Positions 10,201-18,375 of a stretch of DNA of 64,000 nt are shown piece by piece. The stretch comes from Epinephelus fuscoguttatus (taxonomy: Eukaryota; Chordata; Actinopteri; Perciformes; Serranidae): NCBI RefSeq assembly GCF_011397635.1, contig NC_064773.1:34109449-34173448 (forward strand), written 5' to 3'. The notes beneath the pieces are model-generated. The model was not told the DNA's origin, searched no databases, and saw nothing but the letters and a program-made list of their open reading frames with translations. The position numbers were made by a program, and so were the translations under genes. Positions within the stretch are counted from its first letter, which is position 1. Every line of letters starts with the position of its first letter.

Positions 10201-12808
10201 CCCTCTCCTCGCATTACTGCGCCGCTAACAGCTGTTAGTGGCCAGCGGCACTACTGCCGCATAACAAAGTCCCACTCTTTGAGCAAAATGCAGGATCATG
10301 TATTATGCAGGAGGAGAAAGGTAATACAGTCACAGGCCAGCGCTAACAGTGGCTAACAGCTAACAGCGTAACAGCTGCGCAGTGATGCAAGGAGAGGGAT
10401 GGGGCTGTTAGCGACCAGCGAATTAAAAAGGCCCACATCGGGCTAGCCCTTCCCAGGTAGAGAGCTGAGGGGAGGGAGAATGGTAATGCAATCACAGGCC
10501 AGCGCCGTTGTTGGGTGTTAGCCGCTGTTAGCGGCCAGTCGCTAACAGCCTCATCCCTCTCCTCGCATCGCTGCGCCGCTGTTAGCGCTGGCCTGTGATT
10601 GCATTACAATTCTCCCTCAGCAGCTCTCTCTATCTGGGAAAGGCTACCCCGATGTGGGCCTTCGTTTTTTTAATTCGCCAGTCACGCTGCCTTTTCTATT
10701 CCCTTTTGCGCTTTCTTGGCGACAAGGATTCCGTCTCCCATGATGCTGCATATGCATGATCCTGCATTATGCTCAAAGAGTGGGACTTTGTTTCAAATTT
10801 GCCAGGGTAGTAGCGAAACGCCTCTTGCTCCTCTCCTTCGGCTCCGCAGTGCTGGTCTGGCTCTCAATGAAAATGCTGAAGGCGGTGCTGTATGTCCCTT
10901 GCTGGCGGGTGTATTCTCAAGATGGCGAAACGTAATGGAACCCCACGGACGACTTGCCCGCACAATGTACAAACAAGTCTGAAATTCTCCTTTTATGAGA
11001 ATAAGTCAGATTATTGGTGGAGGTAATAGTACACCAGTGATGACATATTTATGAATGCAGACATCAATTTTTGCCAATAAACAACTGAAAATGTTAAACA
11101 ATGTCCCTTTAACATATTTGTTATAACTTAATTGCAAACAATGAGTTTTGGAGAAAAAAAAGTGATGGAAAGAGAAGCTTTGTTTACAAGTAAAATTACC
11201 AGGGTACCTTTAATACTAAATGTGGTGATCAATTTTGTAAAAAAAAAACTGCATTTACTTTTTTCCAATAGGCATTTAGAGGCCAGGACGTGTCTTGCCA
11301 CCTCTATGGTCTGAGGTTGCAGGCTGAGGAAGAAAACATCCCCATGCCCAAAATCTTCACAGACCCCTCCCTTCTTAAAGTCTTTGACTGCAAACTTGGT
11401 ACAAGTTATGTAAGTATTGAAACTGTGACATAAAAATGAAAATACCCAATACTGCAACTAAAGATAGCCCGTTACTTTATACTCTGCAATAGATTTCTCA
11501 CAGTCTTTCAGCTACCTATTGGGTTGATCTGTCAGTATGCACACAGAGACAACCACAGAGCTGGAGAGGTCAGGTGAGCCTGCTGAGAGATGAAAAGGAT
11601 AGAGAGTGTCTGTGGCAGAGTTTAGAGGCATGAGTGGAAAGGAGTCACGTGAGGGGAGAGACAGATGAAGTGAGACAGGAGGGAAGCAGGAAGCAAAAGT
11701 TGCAGTGCATAGAGACAGTATGAGAGATGTTTGGGAGTCAAAGAGTAAGGGATAGGCAAGAGGCATAGCAGAAAGGTTAGTGGTGGGGCACTGTCTGGCA
11801 AAAATCAGACTGAGTAGGAAAAGAAGGTAGGAAAGGTAATGAGTAAAATGTTTACTTCTCTGTCTGGATGCTGAAGTCACAGAGAACTACAAGTAGGCAG
11901 GAATCATCAGGGATGTTCAATAGGACAACGTCTACTTCTGCAAAGAATTCCTTGAGAGGACCTGATGAGCAGTAGAGCACAACGTTTCATTTACAAACCA
12001 ACACACTGGAGTTCGGAGAAACGTAATTTCGTTCTACTGTGCAATTACTTATTGTATGGTTTTGATTCACAATAAAGTTCACTTTAACTTTGACTTTTGA
12101 CTTTGAAAGAAGGAGTGAAATTTGGAAGCAGGTACACATTTAGGGGAGATAAGCAAACAACTGCCACCCCCTCTGATGGATTGTCTGGGTGTGTGGGTGG
12201 AGGAGTAGGCCAAGGACAGGCCTACAGGGGTTGTGGTGTTTTCTGGTGTTATCCAAGATCACAAGAAGACATAGCTAGAGATGAACCCGGTCTGACTGAC
12301 AATTCTACAGGCCCCTGTGACAAAGTGTTTGGTGTTTGTGGAGTGGGTGGGGTAGAAAGGATTGGAACGGTACTTAGCCTTGATGATGTTTAACTCTTAT
12401 CTCAGTTGTTCCCCCCTGATTTGTACACTAACTCTGACAGAATATGTCCTAGAGAATGTTGCTGATGTTGCTAATTCTTGCTTAGCCCAAAAATAATATT
12501 CCTTATATTTCACAGAAACACACATCAGAGGTCTCAGTGCTAGAACATTAACTAACAACTGAATTTTCATTTCTGTCCCTGTTCACCAGGTACTACGATT
12601 CAATGGAGTTTCACCATGTTATGGCCCTGATGAACCTGAAAAATATGAAGTGCTCTATAGTATTATGGACAATCGCATTGAGTTCACTGTGTCTGCTTAT
12701 AAATCCTACTACACTGACAAAGAAAAAAATGCAGCATATTTGGCCCGAGTTGTGGAAGATGTGCTGTTGGACATGAGGACCCTGCTGGAACAAACTACAA
12801 CAAGCTAA
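1709..12808 (+). CDS. crat: Carnitine O-acetyltransferase-like protein, copy A, 3' part of gene (8 exons)
   Basis: This is the C-terminal ~60% of a choline/carnitine acyltransferase family protein. Exons are 1709-1887, 3262-3362, 5630-5752, 6339-6461, 6895-7030, 7218-7280, 11272-11409 and 12590-12808; upstream exons lie outside the window. All seven introns are GT/AG and all phases match, giving one open frame to the TAA at 12806. It aligns to human CRAT almost without gaps ([12 protein letters not shown], PLPxPxKLxFN, HFGKxFxK, AFxQxALxLAYYR, FVKAxDDS, LLDMRxLL). In the known family a His acts as general base and carnitine is held by Tyr452, Thr465 and Arg518 (mouse/human numbering). Here these positions are Cys, Leu, Ile and Cys, while CoA lysines 419 and 423 are kept. 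I infer that classic acetyl transfer to carnitine is lost. The intact frame argues against a simple pseudogene. Confidence 0.9.
2414..2493. repeat. (TA)n microsatellite, ~80 bp
   Basis: An uninterrupted alternating TA tract lies in an intron of copy A, within the repeat shared with copy B. The IY-repeat reading frames crossing it on both strands are artefacts of this tract. Confidence 0.95.
2500..2760. mobile_element. Interspersed DNA-transposon-like repeat fragment (intron of copy A)
   Basis: The stretch containing CACTTCTCCCTTTCC, CACCTGACAGGTGTGTATACCAAGATGCTGATTA, GGTGTGCCTTGGGATGG and CACAGTAAAAGGCCACTCTAAAAT resembles a repeat I recognise as common in teleosts. A second copy occupies 63600-64000 at the corresponding place in crat copy B, so the insertion predates the duplication. 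The exact family name is not certain. Confidence 0.6.
3262..3362 (+). CDS. crat-like copy A, active-site exon with His replaced by Cys
   Basis: A polypyrimidine tract and CAG precede 3262; the donor GTAAGT follows 3362 (phase 2). The peptide opens [10 protein letters not shown], matching FIVAEDGSCG of human CRAT. The next residues are [10 protein letters not shown] where CRAT has LVYEHAAAEG, so the catalytic His343 of the YEHA motif is Cys. The alignment is ungapped across the whole exon, so misalignment is unlikely. Confidence 0.9.
4242..4270. repeat. (CA)n microsatellite
   Basis: About 14 CA units followed by an A tract, in the third visible intron of copy A. Confidence 0.95.
4600..5540 (+). 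pseudogene. Rex1-like non-LTR retrotransposon (LINE) remnant, reverse transcriptase C-terminal part
   Basis: The frame at 4791-5162 encodes [17 protein letters not shown] followed by [20 protein letters not shown]. This is the FADD catalytic box and following palm/thumb segment of a Rex1/Babar-type (CR1 group) reverse transcriptase. An in-frame deletion joins KTKEL to the later [24 protein letters not shown], and further 3' pieces ([14 protein letters not shown]) appear in other frames up to about 5470. It lies inside a crat intron in sense orientation and is broken. The 3' end near 5540 is approximate. Confidence 0.8.
5630..5752 (+). CDS. crat-like copy A, exon KKPD...PLPAPQKL
   Basis: The acceptor AACAG precedes 5630 and the donor GTGAGA follows 5752; both ends are in phase 2. 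The encoded [20 protein letters not shown] matches the CRAT linker PMVPLPMPKKLRFNITPEIK, which joins the two halves of the fold. Confidence 0.92.
6339..6461 (+). CDS. crat-like copy A, exon with CoA-binding lysines
   Basis: The acceptor CCACAG precedes 6339 and the donor GTGAGG follows 6461. It encodes [10 protein letters not shown] and [13 protein letters not shown]. The two lysines of HFGKxFxK correspond to Lys419 and Lys423 of CRAT, which contact the CoA phosphate in known structures, and both are present. Confidence 0.92.
6895..7030 (+). CDS. crat-like copy A, exon with altered carnitine-binding segment
   Basis: The acceptor TATCAG precedes 6895 and the donor GTCAAA follows 7030. It encodes [13 protein letters not shown] and FVKAFDDSK, aligning with SLRMFHLGRTDTI and FVKAMDDSS of human CRAT. 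By this alignment Tyr452 is Leu and Thr465 (first residue after LGR) is Ile. Both normally contact the carnitine carboxylate. The GTCAAA donor is weaker than the others. Confidence 0.88.
7218..7280 (+). CDS. crat-like copy A, 21-residue exon
   Basis: The acceptor TTCACAG precedes 7218 and the donor GTGAGT follows 7280, both in phase 0. The 21 codons read [20 protein letters not shown] plus Met, aligning with HQKVELLRKAVQAHRGYTDR of CRAT. A 4-kb intron packed with transposon remnants follows. Confidence 0.88.
7885..8259 (-). pseudogene. DIRS-type retrotransposon remnant, RNase H region
   Basis: The minus frame contains [20 protein letters not shown], a [16 protein letters not shown] block and a [20 protein letters not shown] tail. 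This is the characteristic RNase H connection of DIRS-like elements (HINLLELxAVxLAL, [15 protein letters not shown]). The Asp of TDN is Asn here. It lies in the large intron of crat copy A, antisense to the gene. Surrounding DNA from 7480 to 8500 may be more of the same element but is too decayed to follow. Confidence 0.75.
8500..9860. other. Intronic DNA without recognisable gene
   Basis: This part of the large copy A intron carries short inverted pieces (CCAGACC at 8844 and GGTCTGG near 8889) and GC-rich blocks that look like transposon debris. I could support no gene in it. Confidence 0.4.
9866..11115. mobile_element. Fold-back element with long imperfect palindrome
   Basis: Arms at 10264-10300 and 10756-10791 are inverted (ACAAAGTCCCACTCTTTGAGCA against its complement). 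Inner arms at about 10419-10508 and 10571-10680 are also inverted (GGCCCACATCGGG, GCAATCACAGGCCAGCGC). The outer limits were guessed from TTAAAGCCACAGTGTGTAGG on the left and ATGTCCCTTTAA on the right, which resemble ends of a teleost repeat. No coding region was seen. It lies in the 4-kb intron of copy A. Confidence 0.6.
11272..11409 (+). CDS. crat-like copy A, exon with Arg518 position changed
   Basis: The acceptor CAATAG precedes 11272 and the donor GTAAGT follows 11409; 46 codons in phase 0. It encodes [16 protein letters not shown], aligning with RGEAFDRHLLGLKLQA of CRAT. The Arg before HLxGL (Arg518, Asn in choline acetyltransferase) is Cys here. The end reads LGTSY where CRAT has LSTSQ, so the second Ser of the STS motif is kept and the first is Gly. 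Confidence 0.9.
12000..12110 (+). repeat. Tail of a non-LTR element (AATAAAGTT...CTTTGACTTTTGA)
   Basis: The sequence CAATAAAGTTCACTTTAACTTTGACTTTTGACTTTG resembles the short-repeat 3' tail left by LINE/SINE insertion. It is in the last intron of crat copy A. Family not determined. Confidence 0.4.
12590..12808 (+). CDS. crat-like copy A, terminal exon
   Basis: The acceptor TTCACCAG precedes 12590 and the frame ends at TAA 12806-12808 after 72 codons. The encoded [10 protein letters not shown] and [15 protein letters not shown] match the CRAT C-terminus (FSLSAYNSC, LEKALLDMRALLQ). The glycine-rich PDGYGV loop of CRAT is PEKYEV here, at the same spacing. The usual C-terminal peroxisome signal AKL is absent; the chain ends in TTTS. 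Confidence 0.9.
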   Translation, partial: VLRFNGVSPCYGPDEPEKYEVLYSIMDNRIEFTVSAYKSYYTDKEKNAAYLARVVEDVLLDMRTLLEQTTTS

Positions 12809-14349
12809 TCCAGATTTGAAACAATTGTGCAAATTGCTTTGCAGAGAGTTAGATAAAACTGACACCATTCTCATATCTGTCCTTGTTGTTCTGAATTGAT
12901 TTCAGTTTATTTTATAACAAAGAGAAAGGAGGAAGATATGTGTACTAGATATGTAAGGGTAAGAAATGCTGATGCAATCAATACATTTCGGAATGACCTC
13001 CTTAGAGAACAATGGAGAGGAGTTTATGTAGATGATGTCAACGCTGCATATGAATCATTTCTAAATCGCTTGTTATTACTGTACGGCAAACAATTTCCAT
13101 TAATACCAAATAAACAAAAAGGCAAGTATAGTAAAAAACCATGGATTACAAAGAGTTTGCAAAACACGTGCAAGAAGAAAAATAAGCTTTACAGAGACTT
13201 TATAACTTAGAACCAAGGCATCTGAAAAACAATACAAAGTAAATAAAAATAAGTTTACAGTTATACTGAGACAAGCCAAAAGAAATTATTATAATAAAAG
13301 GCTATTAGAAAATATAAATGACATTAAAAGTACCTGGAATATTCTGAATGAAGTAACTGCCAATAATCCAGTTCCCATAAGTAAACCTAGCTTTTACATT
13401 AATGATAGCAAGGTGGTCCTAAAAAATCTGAAAGAAGTGGTGAATGAATTTAATTTCTTTTTGTAAATGTTGGGCCAAATCTTGCGAAAACTATTAAACA
13501 ACATGATAATGGACAAGCAGAAGGTGGCTGGAATGGGGAAAGTAAAGTATTGCAATCTATATTTCTTGGAGAAGTGAATGAGAGTGAAAAAATTTCTATT
13601 GGGACGAAATTTAAAAATAAGATTTCAACAGACAGTGATGGGATTGACATGATCATTGTTTAAAAAAAAACATTGACTGCATAATTAAACCTTTAACTTA
13701 CATTTTTAATCTTTTGTACAGGTATTTTTCCAAATAGAATGAAAATTGCAAAAGTTATTCCACTCTTTAAAGCATGAGATAAACATAGTTTCACTAATTA
13801 TAGACTGGTATCATTATTGTCACAATTTTCTAAAGTGCTGGAGAAGCTGTTTGTAATTAAACTGGATTATTTTATTGAAAAAAAAAATCAATTGTTAAGT
13901 GAGAGTCAATTTGGTTTTCAAATAAATCGGTCCACAAGCTTTGCTCTAATGAAGTTAACAGAAGAAATTTCCACAGCAATAAAAAGCAAGAAACACACAA
14001 TTGGGGTTTTTATTGATTTAAAAAAAGGGTTTGATACCATTGACCATAAAATTCTTATTTCAAAACTACATTCATATGGGGTGAGGGGCGTGATTTTAAA
14101 CTGGGTACAAAGCTATTTAGATAATAGAAAACAATATGTGCACTTTTCTGGTGGTAATAGATCTATCATACGAACATTGATTGTGGAGTCCCACAAGGTT
14201 CAGTCTTGGGGCCTAAACTTTTCAATTTATATATTAATGATATATGTGAAGTGTCAAAATCACTACAGTTTGTGTTTGCAGATGACACAACTTTTTTTTT
14301 GTTCAGGTGATGATTTAGAAAGTCTTGCAAAAGGTACAGAAAAGGAAAT

Positions 14350-14597
14350 GTACGACATCTATTGCACGTCTGTCCGTCCTGGAAGAGGGATCCCTCCTCA
14401 GTTGCTCTTCCTGAGGTTTCTACCGTTTTTTTTCCCCGTTAAAGGTTTTTTTTGGGGGAGTTTTTCCTTATCCGCTGCGAGGGTCATAAGAACAGAGGGA
14501 TGTCGTATACTGTAAAGCCCTGTGAGGCAAATTGTGATTTGTGATATTGGGCTTTATAAATAAAATTGAATTGAATTGAATTGAATTGAATTGAAAC
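14350..14597 (+). mobile_element. SINE-like insertion with (TTGAA)n tail, nested in LINE
   Basis: The block from CACGTCTGTCCGTCCTGG through GGGATCCCTCCTC, CCGTTAAAGG and GTGATATTGGGCTTTATAAA resembles a repeat tail common in teleosts. It ends in six TTGAA-type units at 14566-14595. It interrupts the reverse transcriptase frame of the surrounding LINE just after the Asp-Asp region. Confidence 0.65.
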
Positions 14598-15231
14598 TGA
14601 AAAAAATGGTTTGCTGGAAATAAGTTGTCTCTAAATTGGAACAAAATGAAGTTTATGATTTTTGGCCATCAAAGAAAGGAGGCTAATGTATCACATTCTT
14701 TAGAAGGAGTTTTAGTTGACAAAGTGTCAGAATTTAGGTTCTTAGGTGTGATCATTGATGATAAATTGACATGGAAAGCTCCAATTTTGCCTTATTTAAG
14801 TTACTGTTCTGCAGTCTGGGGTAATACATACCCTACTAACATGAATCTTTTATTTTTACTACAGAAAAGAGCAGTGAGAGTAATTCGTAATGTGGGTTAT
14901 AGAGAACATACCAACAGGTTATTTATTGAATCAAGATTATTGAAACTTGAGGATTCAGTTAAACTACAGACACTCACAGTCATGTTCAGGGCAAGATGTA
15001 AAGTATTACCAGAACATTTTACAAAATTTGTTTATTTTTTAGTTCTGATAATGAAGATCATCGCAGGAAATTTAATTTTAAGCACCAATTTGCACAAACA
15101 CCTTTAAAGCAGATGTGTATTTCTGTTGCTGGGGTTAAGTTGTGGAATTCCTTACAGGGTGATTTAAAGAGTTGTTTGAACATATTTCAGTTTTTAAAAA
15201 ATGCTTAAAGAAAGAATAGTTGCATTGTATG

Positions 15232-15558
15232 GGGAACTGCCCATTGGTTCGACAGCCCATTGGTTCGACATCCCATTGTTCCGACCATTGTTCCGAAGTC
15301 CGTTCTGAAATCATCATGATGCCCTGTGGTTAAGGTCTGGTTAGGTTTAGGCACAAAAACCACTTGGTTAGGGTCAGGAAAAGATCATGGTGTGGGTTAA
15401 AATGAAAAAGAAAGTGACAAACTCATAAGCCGTGAGCCTGCTCCGCTTCAAGCCGGTCGCGGCGCACCATACGCCCGCTGCAAGCCGTTCAGCACCGCGG
15501 ACAGTCGGACTAATGGGATGTCGAACCATTGGGCTGTCAAACCAATGACACGGACCCC
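15232..15558. mobile_element. hAT-like MITE with 8-bp target duplication
   Basis: Flanks are direct repeats ATTGTATG at 15224-15231 and 15559-15566. The ends are inverted: CATTGGTTCGACAGCCCA on the left matches the complement of TGGGCTGTCAAACCAATG on the right over about 44 bp. No coding capacity. An 8-bp duplication fits the hAT superfamily. It is inserted in the 3' part of the CR1/L2-like LINE. Confidence 0.8.
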
Positions 15559-15994
15559 ATTGTATGAACTTGATAGTTAGGTTTCTATATTGTATATGAG
15601 TGTTGAGACAGATAATGAATTTATTTATGTTTTCATGTTAATGTTATATTGAATACAGAGTAACTGTAATCGGACAGACCATCTGTTTCCATTGTTTATT
15701 TTTGTCTTGAGGGAGGGGCAGGTAAAATAAGATTTTCTTCTTCCTGCTCCTTTTCGGTCATGGAATATGTTTTAGTTGATAGCTGTTTTTGTTTGTATGA
15801 TTTTGAATATTGCCATGATTGGAACAAATAAATAAAAAAGAAAAAAGGGGAAAAAAATCTTGCATCCCAGGATGTTCATAGTTTTTCAATAAACACAAAA
15901 ATGCAAAATAATATTTAACCAAACAGTAAAATCATACGATGGAGTATTAGGATCACACTGAAGAAAAAAAAAACAAAAACGGAGATTTCGAGAA

Positions 15995-16205
15995 TAAAAT
16001 CGTAATATTACGAGAAAAAACTCGTAATATTATGAGAAAAAATGCATAATATTACAAGAATAAAGTCGTAACTGAAAAAAGTCATAATATTATGAGAATA
16101 AAGTCATAATTATAATATTATGAGAATAAAGTTGTAATATGAGAATAAAGTTGTAATTTAATGAGAAAAAAGTCATAATATTACGAAACTAAAGTCATAG
16201 TTTTT
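15995..16205. repeat. Tandem repeat of ~21-24 bp (GAGAATAAAGTCGTAATATTAC-like units)
   Basis: About nine degenerate units containing GAATAAAGT and TAATATTA follow the left inverted end of the surrounding 3.55-kb element. They look like a sub-terminal array. Confidence 0.85.
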
Positions 16206-16611
16206 AAGTAAATAACCAACAAACGGAATGGGTTAGAGGATGAACCTGCTTCTGGCAACTGTTCTTTGTCTCACGTGTGTTGCCTCAACACACATTTGGA
16301 AGCAGGGCCGGAGTGGGACTCATTTTCAGCCCTGGAGTTTCATGCCTCACAGTGTGTTCACACCGGGCGCGAGTAAAATATTCGCCTCGCTCTACTTGCT
16401 CAAGTTTGACCGCTGGAATATTTGTTTTTACTCGTAACATTCACGCGAGTCATTTGCGCGAGTAACAGTGTGTTCACACCGCTAGTAAATCAGACAAGTA
16501 TGCCGGCAGGAAAGCAAGCTACATCGGTTGTGCTAACTGGGGCTAATGCTAGTGCTAACTTTGTTGATAGAAACGTACAGCCCATAGTTGGAATCAATTT
16601 TCAAAACTTAC

Positions 16612-16741
16612 CAGGCAGACCAACCTCCTCACTCACTCTCCTCCACGCCAGGTCTTTCTTGGTCCGAAGCTTATAATTTGGGGACGTGACGTCATAAAGC
16701 TCAGGGTGGCCACAAACAGCTATTATTAGCTTGTCCTCCAT
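16612..16741 (-). CDS. MADF (Myb/SANT-like) domain exon of Harbinger-type element
   Basis: ATG lies at 16741 (minus strand) and the frame is open to a donor G|GTAAGT at 16612/16611. It reads MEDKLIIAVCGHPELYDV, NYKLRTKKDLAWRRVSEEVG. The pattern (LI.AV..HPELYD....Y......AW..V) is the start of a MADF domain. No second exon was found in the element. A related start occurs at 27847. Confidence 0.7.
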
Positions 16742-16954
16742 TTTTGGAACAACGCGGGGCAGTTGTTGACCATTGAGGTCCATCCAGATGTGGCAAAGAA
16801 GTGTGTGAAGGCTACCTGCGTTCTCCATAACCCAGACACCTGCAGTGAGGGCGAGCATCCCAGTCGCTGTCGGTGAAGTGGAGCCTGCATTGAATATTAG
16901 CACCAAAATAAATATCCATCTGTCTCCGTGAGTTTTTTGCGTGTGAAAATCAAT

Positions 16955-17110
16955 AAATATTCACTGTATCCGGCAAGTCACATGTCGCCTGAATGAATGT
17001 TGTTCACTACAACGAGACAGTGGCAGTTTTTGGCGTGTGAAAATCAATAAATGTTCACTGTATCCGGCAAGTCACATGTTGCCTGAATGAATGTTGTTTA
17101 CTACAACGGC
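16955..17110. repeat. Direct repeat, two copies of ~80 bp
   Basis: GTGTGAAAATCAATAAATRT through CCTGAATGAATGTTGTT occurs twice, near 16940 and 17035, inside the Harbinger-like element. The copies differ at only a few bases, suggesting a recent local duplication. Confidence 0.85.
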
Positions 17111-17814
17111 AGCAGCACGTCAGTGACGTCGGTGACGACAGGAAAATCTCAACGCTGATAGGCTTCCCCGACACAGCATCAAGCGAATATTTCACCCGAG
17201 TTCAATATTTTGAACTTGCGCAAAGAGGCGAATGATGCGAATTTCACGTTTGCTCCATTCGCGTCGCGCCATTCGCGTCATTCGCGCCGCCGGCACAAAT
17301 TCACGTCTATTCGCGTCTTTACATTGACTTTGTATGTAATCTTATTGCGCGAAAAATTCACCTCGTGCCTGGTGTGAACACACTGTCAGACTGGCCCACT
17401 TTAGATCACGACCTATTATAACCGTACATGTTAAGTCTACAATAGCACGCTGTTCTCTAAAGCCTTGTAATTCAGTGTATTTTTCTAAAATATTTCCAAT
17501 TCAGTGCAAGTAAGGGGTGCTTCACAATGTAGATTTATTTCAACATGAGTGCACATCTCCAACATTATTCTTAACAACACAACATCCTTTTCAGCAATAT
17601 CAGAATCTATATTCTGTTCAAATAAGTAGTTCCCACTCTGGACTTGTGGGCTCATGGCTGGTGCTTGGTGCTGGATCTTGCTTCTGAGGGGCTACAAGAC
17701 AAAGTTTCCCAGATATGTGGCGTCGCATCATACTATTATTTAAATTATATAACGTTATGTTATATGTTACAACGCCACACAATTCATTGACTTGATAATT
17801 AATTAACTTGAACG

Positions 17815-18155
17815 GTGGTGGTTGCAGATGTACGCGTAGTCAGACGCAGCTGCTGAGCTCCGTGGAGCTGTTGTCACGACCTCGGGTGCCGCAGGGACTT
17901 CAGCGTTCTCCGTCCACTCTTCTGATGAGGAGGCGTGTCGGTGGTCGATTCCACAAATCGCTGGAGATGTGTGCGCAATCAGACAGCCGCTGCAGAGCAC
18001 CATGGAGCCGGTGTCTCCACCTCACCAATTCAGCTGCTGCAGAGACTTCACCTTCATTCGTGTGCTTTGTTAATGAAGAGGCGTATTCAAAATTCATTGC
18101 CGGAGATGAGCACGTAATCTGTGCGCAGCTCACGCGGAGCTGGTGTCTCTGTAAC
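17815..18155. repeat. Minisatellite, ~138-bp unit, about 2.4 copies
   Basis: GAGATGTGYGCRYAATC-like motifs recur at about 17824, 17961 and 18102. Each is followed by CAGCTGCWGAGC and GGAGCTGGTGTC variants. Reading frames across this block are by-products of the repeat. Confidence 0.7.
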
Positions 18156-18274
18156 CAAGTGGTTATCTAGCTAGTCTGTTATTCAGTGTCAATAGGCACA
18201 CTGTCTCTTTAAGAGTCACAGCAGTAAGCTCTGCTTTATGGCTGTAGAGCAGCAACCTTAGAGCAGGAGAGTTC

Positions 18275-18375
18275 ACAGGTAGAGATGGGATTTATGGCTC
18301 TTTGAGGGGAGCCGGATCTTCGTGAGCCGTTCCTTTCAAAGAGCCGTTCAAAAAACTGGCTCATTTGACTGATTT
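18275..18375. repeat. hAT-type terminal sequence (GGCTCTTTGAGGGGAGCCG)
   Basis: The stretch with TGGCTCTTTGAGGGGAGCCGG, GTGAGCCGTTC and AAAGAGCCGTTCAAAA resembles the sub-terminal repeats of teleost hAT elements. Only one end was found, so it is a fragment. Confidence 0.5.

Larger units (their letters stand above)
12910..15835 (+). pseudogene. CR1/L2-like LINE remnant, reverse transcriptase and 3' end
   Basis: Frames at 12920-13210, 13817-14340 and 14625-15110 form one broken ORF2. The first holds the linker segment (KKPWITKSLQNTCKKKNKLYRDF). The second holds QFGFQINRSTSFALMKL, GVFIDLKKGFDTIDHKIL and NWVQSYLDNRKQYV. The third holds EFRFLGVIIDDKLTW and LPYLSYCSAVWGNTY. The FADD box survives only as the shifted CAGATGACAC at 14279. 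The end near 15835 has repeated AAATAAATAA after a TTGGAACAAATAAATAA tail. Two younger elements interrupt it. It starts right after the stop of crat copy A. Confidence 0.8.
16350..17385 (-). mobile_element. PIF/Harbinger-like element, non-autonomous, carrying a MADF exon
   Basis: The left end CAGTGTGTTCACACC (16350) and right end GGTGTGAACACACTG (17371-17385) are perfect inverted repeats, and TCA abuts both ends. The left end motif is repeated at 16466, so the terminus is duplicated. A MADF DNA-binding exon is preserved but no DDE transposase was found. Harbinger elements normally encode a transposase plus a Myb/MADF-type partner. Confidence 0.7.
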
